From UBA1724 sp963621575 (lineage in GTDB: Bacteria; Verrucomicrobiota; Lentisphaeria; Oligosphaerales; Oligosphaeraceae), in assembly GCA_963621575.1 (NCBI GenBank), contig CAVFEH010000002.1, forward strand, positions 1-64,000: a stretch of 64,000 nt of DNA, read 5' to 3'. A program made the translations under genes and the position numbers. The notes beneath the pieces were generated by a model. It did not search any database. It had not been told where the DNA came from and was given only the letters and a program-made list of their open reading frames with translations. The first letter of the stretch is position 1. Every line of letters begins with the position of its first letter. Positions 38,857-47,382 of this stretch are shown here, piece after piece.

Positions 38857-39879
38857 CTAGTCAAGAACCTTCAGCCACCCGTGGGTGTCGGGAGCCTTGC
38901 CCCACTGGATGGCGGTGTAGGCGTCGTAGAGTTTCTGACAGATGGGGCCGCAGTTGGCACCGTCGCCGATCTGGAAGTGCTCGCCCGTGGAAAGCCGGAC
39001 AATCTCCTTGATAGGAGTGATGACCACTGCGGTGCCACAGGCGGCCACCTCGGCGAAGGTGCCGATCTCCTTCTCGAAGTCCACGGGGCGCACCTCCACG
39101 GGGATCCCCAGGTCCTTGGCCACCTCCTGGAGTCCCAGGTTGGTGATGCTGGGCAGAATGGAGGGGGAGGAGGGCGTCACATACTTGCCGTCGTGGGTGA
39201 TGCCGACGAAGTTGGAGGAGCCGAACTCCTCGATATACTTGTGGGTGGCGGCGTCGAGATAGAGATCCACGGCGTAGCCGTTCTCTTTGGCCATCTCATG
39301 GGAGAGGAGGCTGGCGGCGTAGTTGCCGGCAACCTTCACGCTGCCGGTGCCATGAGGCGCGGCGCGGTCGTAGTCGTCCACGATGCAGGCGCGCACGGCC
39401 TGGAGGCCGCCCTTGTAGTAGGCGCCCACGGGCACGACCATGACAATAAAAGTGTATTCCGAGGCGGGCGCCACGCCGATCTGGGGGGCGGTTCCCAGCA
39501 GCAAGGGGCGCACATAGAGGGTGGCGCCGGTGCCGCAGGGGGGCACCCACTCCTCGTTGGCACGGACCGCGCGCTCCACCGCCTGGCAGAAGAGCTCCTC
39601 CGGAACGGGCTGCATGCAAAGACGGCGGGCGGACCGCATGAGACGATGCGCGTTCATCTCCATGCGGAAAATACGCACCTTGCCATCCTCGCCACGGTAG
39701 GCCTTCAGCCCCTCAAAGGCTGCCTGGCCGTAGTGGAGGCACTCGGCGGCAATGGAAAGCTTCAGATAGGGCTCCTTCTTCAGTTCGCCCTCATCCCACT
39801 TTCCGTCCTTCCAGTGGTATTCCACATGGCAAGTTGTGGGCCGATAGGAAAATGTCAGATTGGACCAGTCGAGTTCCAT
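38857..39879 (-). CDS. ilvE: Branched-chain amino acid aminotransferase
   Basis: A 340-residue class IV PLP aminotransferase. ALHYGQAAFEGLKAYRG-type opening (AAECLHYGQAAFEGLKAYRGEDG), the PLP-lysine segment GTGSVKVAGNYAASL, and the phosphate-binding TPSSPSILPSITN are conserved. It transfers amino groups between glutamate and branched-chain 2-oxoacids. AAGGAG precedes the ATG. The sigma-factor gene follows without any gap. Confidence 0.95.
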   Translation of the reverse strand: MELDWSNLTFSYRPTTCHVEYHWKDGKWDEGELKKEPYLKLSIAAECLHYGQAAFEGLKAYRGEDGKVRIFRMEMNAHRLMRSARRLCMQPVPEELFCQAVERAVRANEEWVPPCGTGATLYVRPLLLGTAPQIGVAPASEYTFIVMVVPVGAYYKGGLQAVRACIVDDYDRAAPHGTGSVKVAGNYAASLLSHEMAKENGYAVDLYLDAATHKYIEEFGSSNFVGITHDGKYVTPSSPSILPSITNLGLQEVAKDLGIPVEVRPVDFEKEIGTFAEVAACGTAVVITPIKEIVRLSTGEHFQIGDGANCGPICQKLYDAYTAIQWGKAPDTHGWLKVLD

Positions 39880-39943
39880 CGTTTCTAACTCCTTGATGAA
39901 GACTGCATTTCTCGCCTCCCGCGACTTCGCCGGACGGCAAAGA

Positions 39944-39953
39944 GCGTACTATA
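39944..39953 (-). promoter_or_regulatory. Candidate -10 of ilvE with ACGC element
   Basis: Minus-strand TATAGT followed directly by ACGC, about 65 bp before ilvE. The -35 position has no good match, so confidence is limited; the ACGC after the -10 matches the rpsO and rpsB promoters. Confidence 0.4.
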
Positions 39954-40019
39954 ACCCCTATGAAAGGAGCCACGGTCATCCCGTGTCCCCACGACAATCT
40001 TCCGGCTTTCGTCTGGCGC

Positions 40020-41099
40020 CTACCGCGCCTCGACGATAAATCCACCTCCCAGGAGGAGGTCGTCTTGATAGAATACGGCGGCCTGTCCGGGGGCGACGGC
40101 CAGGATTCCCTGCGGAAATTCGGCGGAGACCAGGTCCCCGGAGGTCTTTCCGGGCGTGAGGACGCAGGGGACGGGCTTCTGGACGGAGCGGACCTTCACC
40201 TGGCACTCCAGAGGCGCGTTTGGGAAAGGGATGGAAACCCAGTTCATGCTGGCGGCCTCCAGGGAATGATGCATCACCAGCTCCTTTCCACCCAGGAACA
40301 CCTGATTCCGGCAGGGATCAATCGCCGTGACGTACAGGGGATGAGGAGCGGCCACGCCGAGTCCCTTCCGCTGTCCGATGGTGTATTTCCAATATCCCGT
40401 GTGGTGTCCGATCACCTTTCCTGTGCCTGCCTCCAGGATCTCGCCGGGGCGGTCCTCCGCGCCAATAAGTTCATTGGCGTCGCCGCTGTAGAAGTCCTGG
40501 CTGTCCTGCTTTTCGGCCACGGCGAGTCCCAGCTCCCGGGCGGTCTGCCGGACTTCGTCCTTGGTGAACTCCCCCAAAGGGAAGAGCTGCCGTGCGAGCT
40601 GTTCCTGGTTCAAACGGCAGAGGAAATAGGACTGGTCCTTCGGGAGGTGTTTCGCGCGAAGGAGCCTCATGCGTCCATCGGCCCCCTTTTCCACGCGGGC
40701 ATAGTGTCCGGTGGCGAAGGCCTGGAAGGGGATTCCGGCCTCGCGGGCCAGTTTCGGGAGCATTCCGAACTTCACCAGGGCATTGCACTGCACGCAGGGA
40801 TTTGGGGTGCGTCCTGCAAGATATTCGTCCCGGAAGTAGTCTATGACCTGCCGCTCGTATTCTCCGGAGCAATCCAGGACATGAAAAGGGATCCCCAGGG
40901 TCTGGCAGACCCGGCGGGCCTCCTCCTGGTTCTTCTCCTCGCCGGGACCATAGCAGCTCTCCCGTTCGCCCCCGCGATAGGGGGAGCTCTCCTTCCAAAG
41001 CGCCATGGTGACGCCGGAAACCCGATGCCCCTGGCGGCACAACAACGCGGCGACAGTGGAGGAATCCACGCCGCCGCTCATACCCACAATGACATCCAT
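40020..41099 (-). CDS. mnmA: tRNA-specific 2-thiouridylase MnmA
   Basis: A 359-residue PP-loop enzyme that thiolates U34 of tRNAs. The ATP motif is GMSGGVDSS near the N-terminus. NPCVQCNALVKFG carries CxxC, marking the C-type subclass reported to need an iron-sulfur cluster, unlike the D-type E. coli enzyme (NPDILCN). At the position where E. coli has the second catalytic cysteine (DSTGICFIG) this protein has DSQDFYSGDANE, without cysteine. The remaining segments (HHTGYWKYTIGQRKGLGVA, FYQDDLLLGGGFI) are typical. It starts 50 bp after the C25-family gene. Confidence 0.92.
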   Translation of the reverse strand: MDVIVGMSGGVDSSTVAALLCRQGHRVSGVTMALWKESSPYRGGERESCYGPGEEKNQEEARRVCQTLGIPFHVLDCSGEYERQVIDYFRDEYLAGRTPNPCVQCNALVKFGMLPKLAREAGIPFQAFATGHYARVEKGADGRMRLLRAKHLPKDQSYFLCRLNQEQLARQLFPLGEFTKDEVRQTARELGLAVAEKQDSQDFYSGDANELIGAEDRPGEILEAGTGKVIGHHTGYWKYTIGQRKGLGVAAPHPLYVTAIDPCRNQVFLGGKELVMHHSLEAASMNWVSIPFPNAPLECQVKVRSVQKPVPCVLTPGKTSGDLVSAEFPQGILAVAPGQAAVFYQDDLLLGGGFIVEAR

Positions 41100-41149
41100 T
41101 CTCTTCTTTTCTTTTCAACAAAAAAACAGTGGTTCCCTCCCGGAGTTTC

Positions 41150-44100
41150 TCACGGGAAAACGACGGCGGATTTCTCCAGATACTGCATCCGGGCTGCGCC
41201 CGGCGCCAGAAGGGCCTCTCCATCCTGTGGCCAAAAAACGCCCTTGCGGATGACATACTGCGGCACCGGAGAGTCGGGCAAATGCTCGCCGCCGACGCCC
41301 AGGAAATGCCAGCCAGGCTGCAGAGACAGCCGGACCTCCAGGGGCACCACGCCGGAGAGCTCCAGAATGGAGACGTTCGTTTCCCGAACAAAATATCCCC
41401 GTCCGGGCAGCAGCACTTCCCCTTCCTCCATACGCACAAAGGCACCGCCCTCCAGGCGGAAGAGGGCATCGGCACCAAGAACGGAAGCGGAGACGCCCTC
41501 CAGAGGCACGGAGATGGCGCTCCAGCCTCCGGGAAGCGACAGGGAGAAGGTCTCCCGAGGCGGCACAGGCGACGTCCACCGCCCCTCCCAGGAGGCACTT
41601 TCCTGGGAATCGGCAATCCGTCCTTTCAGCACAAATTCGGCGTTGCCATCCTCCGTGCAAGGCGTCATCCGGACGGTCGCCTGGGCGGATTCCCGTGCGT
41701 CAGTCCAAGTCATTGACAAAGAATTGCCCTCTGGCACAGCCGACATGCCGTCCGCGCCATCCTCCCCTGGCACCAGTTCCAGAGTCCAGCCCTCGGGAGC
41801 CTCCAGGCGCAGAGTGCTTTCCGCAGGGAGATTCCGCAGGCAGAAGACGCGATTCTGGGGAACCGCGGGGAGGAGCCGGTTTTCCCCGGAGGCCATCCAG
41901 CAGACGGGGCCGGCAGAGGAATCGGCCTTCAGGAGTCCGGTCGTGGAGGACAGGAATCCAGAAGCCTGGTAGAAACAATCGCCGTCAGAGGCCAAAGGCA
42001 GGTAGTATCGTCCACGGCTGTCGGCACGGGTGGAGCATCCGGAGGCGCCGTTGGAGACCAGCGCATAGGGAATGGGCTCGCGGGTGGCGGCCTCCCGCAC
42101 CACGCCTCCCCTGCCCTGCCCAAGGAATGTTTGCAGCAGGCTGACCAGCAGCGCGGGGGTCTCGCCCTCGCAATTTGCCGTCGGGAGGAGGAGTTCCAGG
42201 GCGGGACACTCCAGCCAGGCCTCACACCATTCCAGAAAACGCCCCGAGGCGGGATAGCGGCTCCAGGAATCCCAGATGGCGGGAACGGCCCCCTCCGCAT
42301 TTTTCCAGGCCCGCGCCAACGCCCCTGCGGTTTCGCCGGCGTACGCCACACAGGAATCCCCCTGGCGCAGCGACAACACCAGACCGGGCTGGCGACGCGC
42401 CAGCCAACGCGCCAAGGCGGACTGTTCCGGCTGGGGAACGGCTGGTTGGTCTCCCCGGCAAGAGGGATAAGCCCACGTGCCATCCAAATTGGCGGAGGCA
42501 CCCTCCGCCAGAGGCTGCGCGTCCCGCGGGAAGCCCCAATCCAGTTCCACGCCGTCGGCATTCCCGGGGAGCCCACCATCGTAGCCGGAAGGATTCCAGA
42601 CGGGGGCAATCCAGAGGACGCACTGTCCCAGAGCCTGCGCCAGATCACCCTCCCCCGTCTCCCGGGCACTCCAGCACTCCTCCAAGAACGCCATGAGGCC
42701 CTCCACGGCATGCTCTTCATTGCCCGACATCCCCGCCAGGAAAAGAATCTGCGGGCGGACGGCATCGGCGGATTCATTCTCCTCATTCAGGGCAACGCGC
42801 AACATCGACAGCTTCGTCCCCGCACCATCGCAACCTGCATTGGAGAGCTGGAAGCATGGCCAGCCATTCCTGCTCATTTCAGACAAGCGCTGGCGGAGTT
42901 CCGCGACCGTGCGACGGGGAGGGGTCGCCACGGCATCCTCCCGAGCCGTCGGGAAAACGCCCTGTTCCACCAGCCAGACGCACTCCTCTTGGTTGAGACG
43001 CACCTGGAATGTGCCCCCCTCCACACCCCGCGCAACCAGGGGAATTCCGGCGGCCGCCAGAGTGCCCGCAAGGGAGTCGGACCAATCGAAGGTCCAGAGC
43101 TGGCCTCGATTTCCATCAACAGTCTCTGCTGCGGGGAACTGTGACCGGAGGGCGCGTGCCTGGCTTTGGAGGCTCTGCGCCACCTCGCCGGAGCTCTCGT
43201 CGCCTGGATAGGCGTCGTGCCAGAGGAACTGCCACTCCAGATACTCCCGTATGCTCACCGCGCCATCCGCATTCTTATCCAGCCAGGAAATCTGCTGTTC
43301 CACGTAGGGCCCGGAGCCATCCAGCACCCGGAGAACGAAGCTCAGGGGATCGCTCCCGGAGGCGCCCGCCGCCTCGTACGGCGCAACATCGAGGGAGGCC
43401 TGCCCTTGCGCGTCGGTGCGGCAAGCATCCAAGACCCCGTCGGCTTCCAGGGCCGCAATAGCGCCGCACACCGCCTTGGCCGCCCCGCCGGCGCTCTCCG
43501 GAAGCCCTGACACCGTGACGGTTACGCCACCGGAGCGCAAAGCGCACTGCACCAAAAGCTTCGACTGAAGCCCCTGCCGCGCCACAACGGTGGGATCCCC
43601 CAGGAAATTGATGCTTCGCACGTGGTAGACGGCGTCGGAAGAAGTGTACGCGCCGAAGTCGCTCTCCTGGCTCGTGTGCTCCTTCCCATAGTCCGTGGAA
43701 TAATTTTCACAGAAGAGGAGGGATTCCCAAAGAGGATCCAGTGCGTAGGCACCCTGGGTGGCGAGACGCTCCGTCCCACGACTCTCCGACAGGACCTCAC
43801 CGTAGGCCTCCATCTGTGCAATAGGGGGCTCCCAATAGGTGGCACCGCCGCCCATGACGGCGAAAGTGGCGGAAAGGCCGCTGTTCGGACTCTGGAAGAG
43901 CGCCTGTCCCAGAGAATACTTGTAATTGCCCTTGCAGGACTGGTCCGCATACCCCTCGCGGGCATGATCCAGGTTTCCCACGTCGCAGACAGGCGTCATC
44001 CAGAAGGCCGCACGGCTCCCCATAGAGAGGCTAAGCGCACCGCACTCGACTCTTTTCCACTTTCCCGTCTCCTGATCATAGAGAATATCGGAATTGTAGG

Positions 44101-45610
44101 TAGAGAATCTCGTGGTGGCGAACTGCACACAGGCGGCGCCATGTCCCAAATAAAGGACAGTCCCGGCGCCATTCTCCAGCGACTCCTTCATCTTCCGGGG
44201 GCAATCCTGCGGATTGTCCTCGGAGGTATCCCAGAAGAGCGTCCCGCCATCCACGACGCCGGCCTTCGCGAGCTTCTGCCGCTGCGCCTCCACAATCTCC
44301 TGATCCAACTGCCCGCCATAGGGCCATACATCCGTGGAAGCCGCCGATCCCAGGCAGACGACCTTCTGGGTCCATCCGGCATCCGTCCAAGCATCGCCCC
44401 GCTCATATTCCAGATAGCCGGCGAGACGGCTCTCCAGCATCGTCTGCGAGTCCACGGGAATGCGTCCCCAGAGGATGTCTCCGTAGGAGTCATTTCCCGC
44501 CAGGAAGGAATAGGGCTGGTCGGAATAGACCCCCGCCATGTCCCCGGCGTCCTTCGAAGTGCAATGCTGGAAGGGCGGCAGAATCGCGGAATCCCCCAGC
44601 AGCAACAAGTGTGTGATGCCGTCCTGGTCGTAGCGCTCCTGGATCCAGGCCTTGATGTCATCGTGCTCCTCGCCAGTGTCAGCAGGATACGCGCCCACAA
44701 GGACCCCCCAGCCGAGGCTTTCCTTCCAGGCGACATAACGCGCCAGGGACTCATCCTCCTTCCAGGCGTCAGGCACCACAATTGCCAAGACGCCCACGCT
44801 CTCACGCTCCGCGCTCCGGAAGGAGTCGCCGTTTCGGAAGAAGCGCCGCTGCATGGTGGCCAGATCGCCCTGGGCATCCGTCTCGGGCTCCTGGTCGGCG
44901 CTGGAACGAATCCGCACCACGCCACGGGTCAGCACACGATAGCCGCCCGCCTCCTCGTCATACAAGAAAGGCGACAGGCTCACATTGACGCCCTGGATGC
45001 CACGGATCTGGTAGCTCCCAGAACGCCAGAGGGTCTCCTGACTTGCGAGATCCACGGGTTGCGGGGCGAAAACGCTCCGGCCGTCACTGGCCCAGGTGGG
45101 GCCCTTGCCCGCCAGGGGCGCTTTCGCAGACACGAAATCGTATTCGGCGTCCTGGAGCGCCAGTTCGACTTGCGCCTCGGGAAGGGTCCCGTAGGGGACG
45201 ACATAGCAGGGTGCCTGGGGGGCGCCCACCGCATTGCGCTGGATGCTTCCGGGCAGTTCCACACGGCTGCAAAGCCCGCCCGACTCGTCTACCACCTCCT
45301 CCAAGGTGTATTCCGGCAGACGGAATTCCAGGAGGGTCTCCCGGGGAGTGGAGGAAAGGATGGTGAAAGGACCCCGCCCCCGCCCCGGCAGGAAACGTCG
45401 TTCAGAAGCCACCGCGACGTCCTCGTCCTGGACACTCCCGTCCTCTCCGGGGACGGTTGTCTCTTCTTCCAAAGCGCCCTCCCCTCCGGACACGGCGACG
45501 CCGTCCCGGCCAGCGACAGGAGAGCCTCCCCCGCCCCGCAGGCAGAGAAACGCAACCATCGCCGCCAGCAGGCAGAGGAGTGCGCATGATAGAAGAAGGG
45601 AACGCCTCAT
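41150..45610 (-). CDS. Large multidomain exported C25-family (gingipain-like) peptidase with degenerate carboxypeptidase domain
   Basis: A 1486-residue protein with an N-terminal signal or anchor (MRRSLLLSCALLCLLAAMVAFLCL). Around residues 270-680 lies a Peptidase_C25 core: THLLLLGDSAILPP, YGDILWGRIPVDS, candidate catalytic His490 in LYLGHGAA and Cys542 in MTPVCDVGNLD. An EF-hand follows at 778-789 (DKNADGAVSIRE). Residues about 900-1160 look like an M14 carboxypeptidase, but the usual HGNE is GMSGNEE (962-965 SGNE), the usual DLNR is ELDW, and the third ligand is serine (Ser1080), so zinc binding appears lost. A regulatory-like beta domain (about 1165-1220) and a C-terminal beta region follow. 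I chose ATG 45610 over an upstream TTG. It would act outside the membrane; substrate unknown. Confidence 0.82.
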   Translation of the reverse strand: MRRSLLLSCALLCLLAAMVAFLCLRGGGGSPVAGRDGVAVSGGEGALEEETTVPGEDGSVQDEDVAVASERRFLPGRGRGPFTILSSTPRETLLEFRLPEYTLEEVVDESGGLCSRVELPGSIQRNAVGAPQAPCYVVPYGTLPEAQVELALQDAEYDFVSAKAPLAGKGPTWASDGRSVFAPQPVDLASQETLWRSGSYQIRGIQGVNVSLSPFLYDEEAGGYRVLTRGVVRIRSSADQEPETDAQGDLATMQRRFFRNGDSFRSAERESVGVLAIVVPDAWKEDESLARYVAWKESLGWGVLVGAYPADTGEEHDDIKAWIQERYDQDGITHLLLLGDSAILPPFQHCTSKDAGDMAGVYSDQPYSFLAGNDSYGDILWGRIPVDSQTMLESRLAGYLEYERGDAWTDAGWTQKVVCLGSAASTDVWPYGGQLDQEIVEAQRQKLAKAGVVDGGTLFWDTSEDNPQDCPRKMKESLENGAGTVLYLGHGAACVQFATTRFSTYNSDILYDQETGKWKRVECGALSLSMGSRAAFWMTPVCDVGNLDHAREGYADQSCKGNYKYSLGQALFQSPNSGLSATFAVMGGGATYWEPPIAQMEAYGEVLSESRGTERLATQGAYALDPLWESLLFCENYSTDYGKEHTSQESDFGAYTSSDAVYHVRSINFLGDPTVVARQGLQSKLLVQCALRSGGVTVTVSGLPESAGGAAKAVCGAIAALEADGVLDACRTDAQGQASLDVAPYEAAGASGSDPLSFVLRVLDGSGPYVEQQISWLDKNADGAVSIREYLEWQFLWHDAYPGDESSGEVAQSLQSQARALRSQFPAAETVDGNRGQLWTFDWSDSLAGTLAAAGIPLVARGVEGGTFQVRLNQEECVWLVEQGVFPTAREDAVATPPRRTVAELRQRLSEMSRNGWPCFQLSNAGCDGAGTKLSMLRVALNEENESADAVRPQILFLAGMSGNEEHAVEGLMAFLEECWSARETGEGDLAQALGQCVLWIAPVWNPSGYDGGLPGNADGVELDWGFPRDAQPLAEGASANLDGTWAYPSCRGDQPAVPQPEQSALARWLARRQPGLVLSLRQGDSCVAYAGETAGALARAWKNAEGAVPAIWDSWSRYPASGRFLEWCEAWLECPALELLLPTANCEGETPALLVSLLQTFLGQGRGGVVREAATREPIPYALVSNGASGCSTRADSRGRYYLPLASDGDCFYQASGFLSSTTGLLKADSSAGPVCWMASGENRLLPAVPQNRVFCLRNLPAESTLRLEAPEGWTLELVPGEDGADGMSAVPEGNSLSMTWTDARESAQATVRMTPCTEDGNAEFVLKGRIADSQESASWEGRWTSPVPPRETFSLSLPGGWSAISVPLEGVSASVLGADALFRLEGGAFVRMEEGEVLLPGRGYFVRETNVSILELSGVVPLEVRLSLQPGWHFLGVGGEHLPDSPVPQYVIRKGVFWPQDGEALLAPGAARMQYLEKSAVVFP

Positions 45611-45634
45611 GGGGAGATGCAAAAGATGCCGGAG

Positions 45635-46294
45635 CTACTTTCCCTGCCTGTCAAAGAACTGCCGGAAGGAGAGGACGCGAATGCCCTCCTTCTTCAGGAA
45701 CTCCATGTCCTGACGAAAGCCCTCCGCATTCCGATTCACCCAAGGGTGCGCGATCTCGGGGACGCCGTGATAAAGGATCGCCACGGGAACGCCTGGCTGG
45801 CAGAGTTTCACCATCTTGTCCAACAACCCGGGAGTCTCGTCGTGGATGCAGGCGGCGGGAAATGCCATCGGATCCGCATTCTCCGCGCTGACATCCCCCA
45901 CGGAACGGGCGCAGCGATAACCCCGGCCACGCAACATCGCGCGGGCCTCGGGCGTGGAATCGCCGCAGGGATAGGCGAAGGTGACGGGGCGGGCCACGCC
46001 GGCCTGTGACAGGAACTCCTCCATTTTCACGACGTCCGCGGTGAATTCCTCCAGAGTCGTGCGGCTCGGCAGGAGGTGGTGCCACGTGTGGTTGCCAATC
46101 TCGAAGCCCATGTCCTCCAGCTCCTTGAGCTCCTTGCCATCCATGAGGGCGCCGGGCCACTTCTCACGCCACACGTGGTCCCAGCGGCAGGGGAAGAAGG
46201 TGGCGCCGAAGCCCAGCTCCTTCAGAAGCGGGGCCACATGCGTGCGCTGGTTGATGACGGCGTCGTCAAAACTGAGAATCAGAATGCGTTCCAT
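45635..46294 (-). CDS. Polysaccharide deacetylase (NodB domain)
   Basis: A 219-residue carbohydrate esterase 4-type protein. SFDDA provides the catalytic and metal aspartates, GNHTWHH supplies the two metal histidines, and FAYPCGD plus ILYHGVPE fit the later NodB motifs. No signal peptide is visible, so it is probably cytoplasmic or exported by another route. Metal-dependent removal of N- or O-acetyl groups from a glycan is expected; the substrate is unknown. It lies six bp after the 2-hydroxyacid dehydrogenase and 24 bp before the C25-family gene, suggesting cotranscription. Confidence 0.9.
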   Translation of the reverse strand: MERILILSFDDAVINQRTHVAPLLKELGFGATFFPCRWDHVWREKWPGALMDGKELKELEDMGFEIGNHTWHHLLPSRTTLEEFTADVVKMEEFLSQAGVARPVTFAYPCGDSTPEARAMLRGRGYRCARSVGDVSAENADPMAFPAACIHDETPGLLDKMVKLCQPGVPVAILYHGVPEIAHPWVNRNAEGFRQDMEFLKKEGIRVLSFRQFFDRQGK

Positions 46295-46300
46295 GGAATG

Positions 46301-47281
46301 CTAGCCTTTCCCCCAGAAGGGTGACACCTGTTCCAGGGTGACGAGATGCCGGAGCGCCTCCCCCTTCTGGAAGCGGAGGAACTCCTGGATGGCGGATTCG
46401 GCCATGCGGTGGGTCTCGTCGTTGACGGAACCCGCCAGATGGCTGGAAAAATGGACATTGGGAAGAGCACGCAGCGGCGACTCGGGTGCGGGGGGCTCCG
46501 GCCAGGTCACGTCCAAGAGCGCGGTCAGGTCAGGACGATCCCGCAAAACCGCCGCCAACTCCCGTTCTTTCACCTGGGCGCCGCGGCCAGTGTTCACGAA
46601 GGTGGCACCCCGTCGCATGGAGGCGAAAAGAGCGCCATCCAAGACCCCCTTTGACTGAGGGAGGTCCGGCAGATGATTGCTCACCACGTAGCATTCCCGG
46701 AAAAGGTCAGGAAGGCCCTCGCCCGCTATCGCCCGCGCCGTGGGAAGCTGTTGCACCCGCACCTCCAGGACGCTCTCCAGCAGCGATTTCAGGCGCGTGG
46801 AGACCGCGCCGTCGCCAATGAGGCCCACCCGCTCGCCGTAGGCCCCGGGACCTGCGGGGACCCGGTGAAAGCCCTCGGGAGACGCCTTGCAGGCCTGGCT
46901 GTCGCGGTAGTAGTTCTTCAGGGAGAGGATGATCTGCGCCAGGGCAAACTCCGCCACCGGCACGGCGTTCTCCCTCCAGGCGCTGGTAAGCAAAATTCCA
47001 CGTTCCAGCAATGGCCGCGCGAAGGCCTCCGTGGCGCCTGCCGCGTAGAAGACCGCCTTCAGACGAGGAAGCCCCGAGAGCTGTTCGTCGGAAAGCAAGG
47101 GCATCCCCCAGGTGGAAAAGAGAACGTCGCATTCCCGAAACTCCCCGGAGGACAAGGCGGCCGCGCAAACGACTTCGTCAGAAAGCAAATGACCCGCCTC
47201 CGCGATCCTCCGGCGTTGCTCCGCCGTGAAGACCCTGCGGAACTGCTCCGGTTCCTCGCCAAGAAACAACACGTTCAACAT
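46301..47281 (-). CDS. D-isomer-specific 2-hydroxyacid dehydrogenase family protein
   Basis: A 326-residue NAD(P)-dependent oxidoreductase. The Rossmann motif is RVGLIGDGAVSTRL (GxGxxx variant reading GDGAVS), the catalytic arginine is in VNTGRGAQV, and the catalytic histidine in HFSSHLAGS. LKAVFYAAGATEAF and NAVPVAEFALAQIILSL are typical family segments. Substrate (for example a sugar acid) cannot be read; the neighbours are a NodB deacetylase and a ThuA-like protein, pointing to carbohydrate metabolism. No Shine-Dalgarno is visible before the ATG; the leader is T-rich and contains the duplicated hairpin. Confidence 0.9.
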   Translation of the reverse strand: MLNVLFLGEEPEQFRRVFTAEQRRRIAEAGHLLSDEVVCAAALSSGEFRECDVLFSTWGMPLLSDEQLSGLPRLKAVFYAAGATEAFARPLLERGILLTSAWRENAVPVAEFALAQIILSLKNYYRDSQACKASPEGFHRVPAGPGAYGERVGLIGDGAVSTRLKSLLESVLEVRVQQLPTARAIAGEGLPDLFRECYVVSNHLPDLPQSKGVLDGALFASMRRGATFVNTGRGAQVKERELAAVLRDRPDLTALLDVTWPEPPAPESPLRALPNVHFSSHLAGSVNDETHRMAESAIQEFLRFQKGEALRHLVTLEQVSPFWGKG

Positions 47282-47298
47282 GGGCGAAAAAAAGAAAA

Positions 47299-47382
47299 AG
47301 GAGGGCGGCCGCAGGAAAGCCGCCCCTAAGTGCCAGTCAAAGGAGGGCGGCCGCAGGAAAGCCGCCCCTAAGTGCCAGTCAA
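47299..47382. repeat. Two perfect 42-bp tandem repeats carrying a hairpin
   Basis: Units 47299-47340 and 47341-47382 are identical. Each holds GGGCGGC and GCCGCCC separated by nine bases (on the minus strand a terminator-like hairpin), plus the last four codons and stop region of the ThuA-like gene: unit two is that gene's real 3' end, unit one a copy beyond it. On the minus strand unit one is followed by CTCCTTTTTCTTTTTTT, so the pair looks like a duplicated terminator. Confidence 0.85.

Noticed and set aside
43622..45589. A 655-codon plus-strand frame opposite the C25-family gene.
   Set aside because: Antisense composition, no ribosome-binding site and no recognisable domain; the minus-strand protein has clear motifs.
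47299..47382. Possible CRISPR array.
   Set aside because: Only two units, with no spacers between them and overlap of a gene end; no cas genes nearby.
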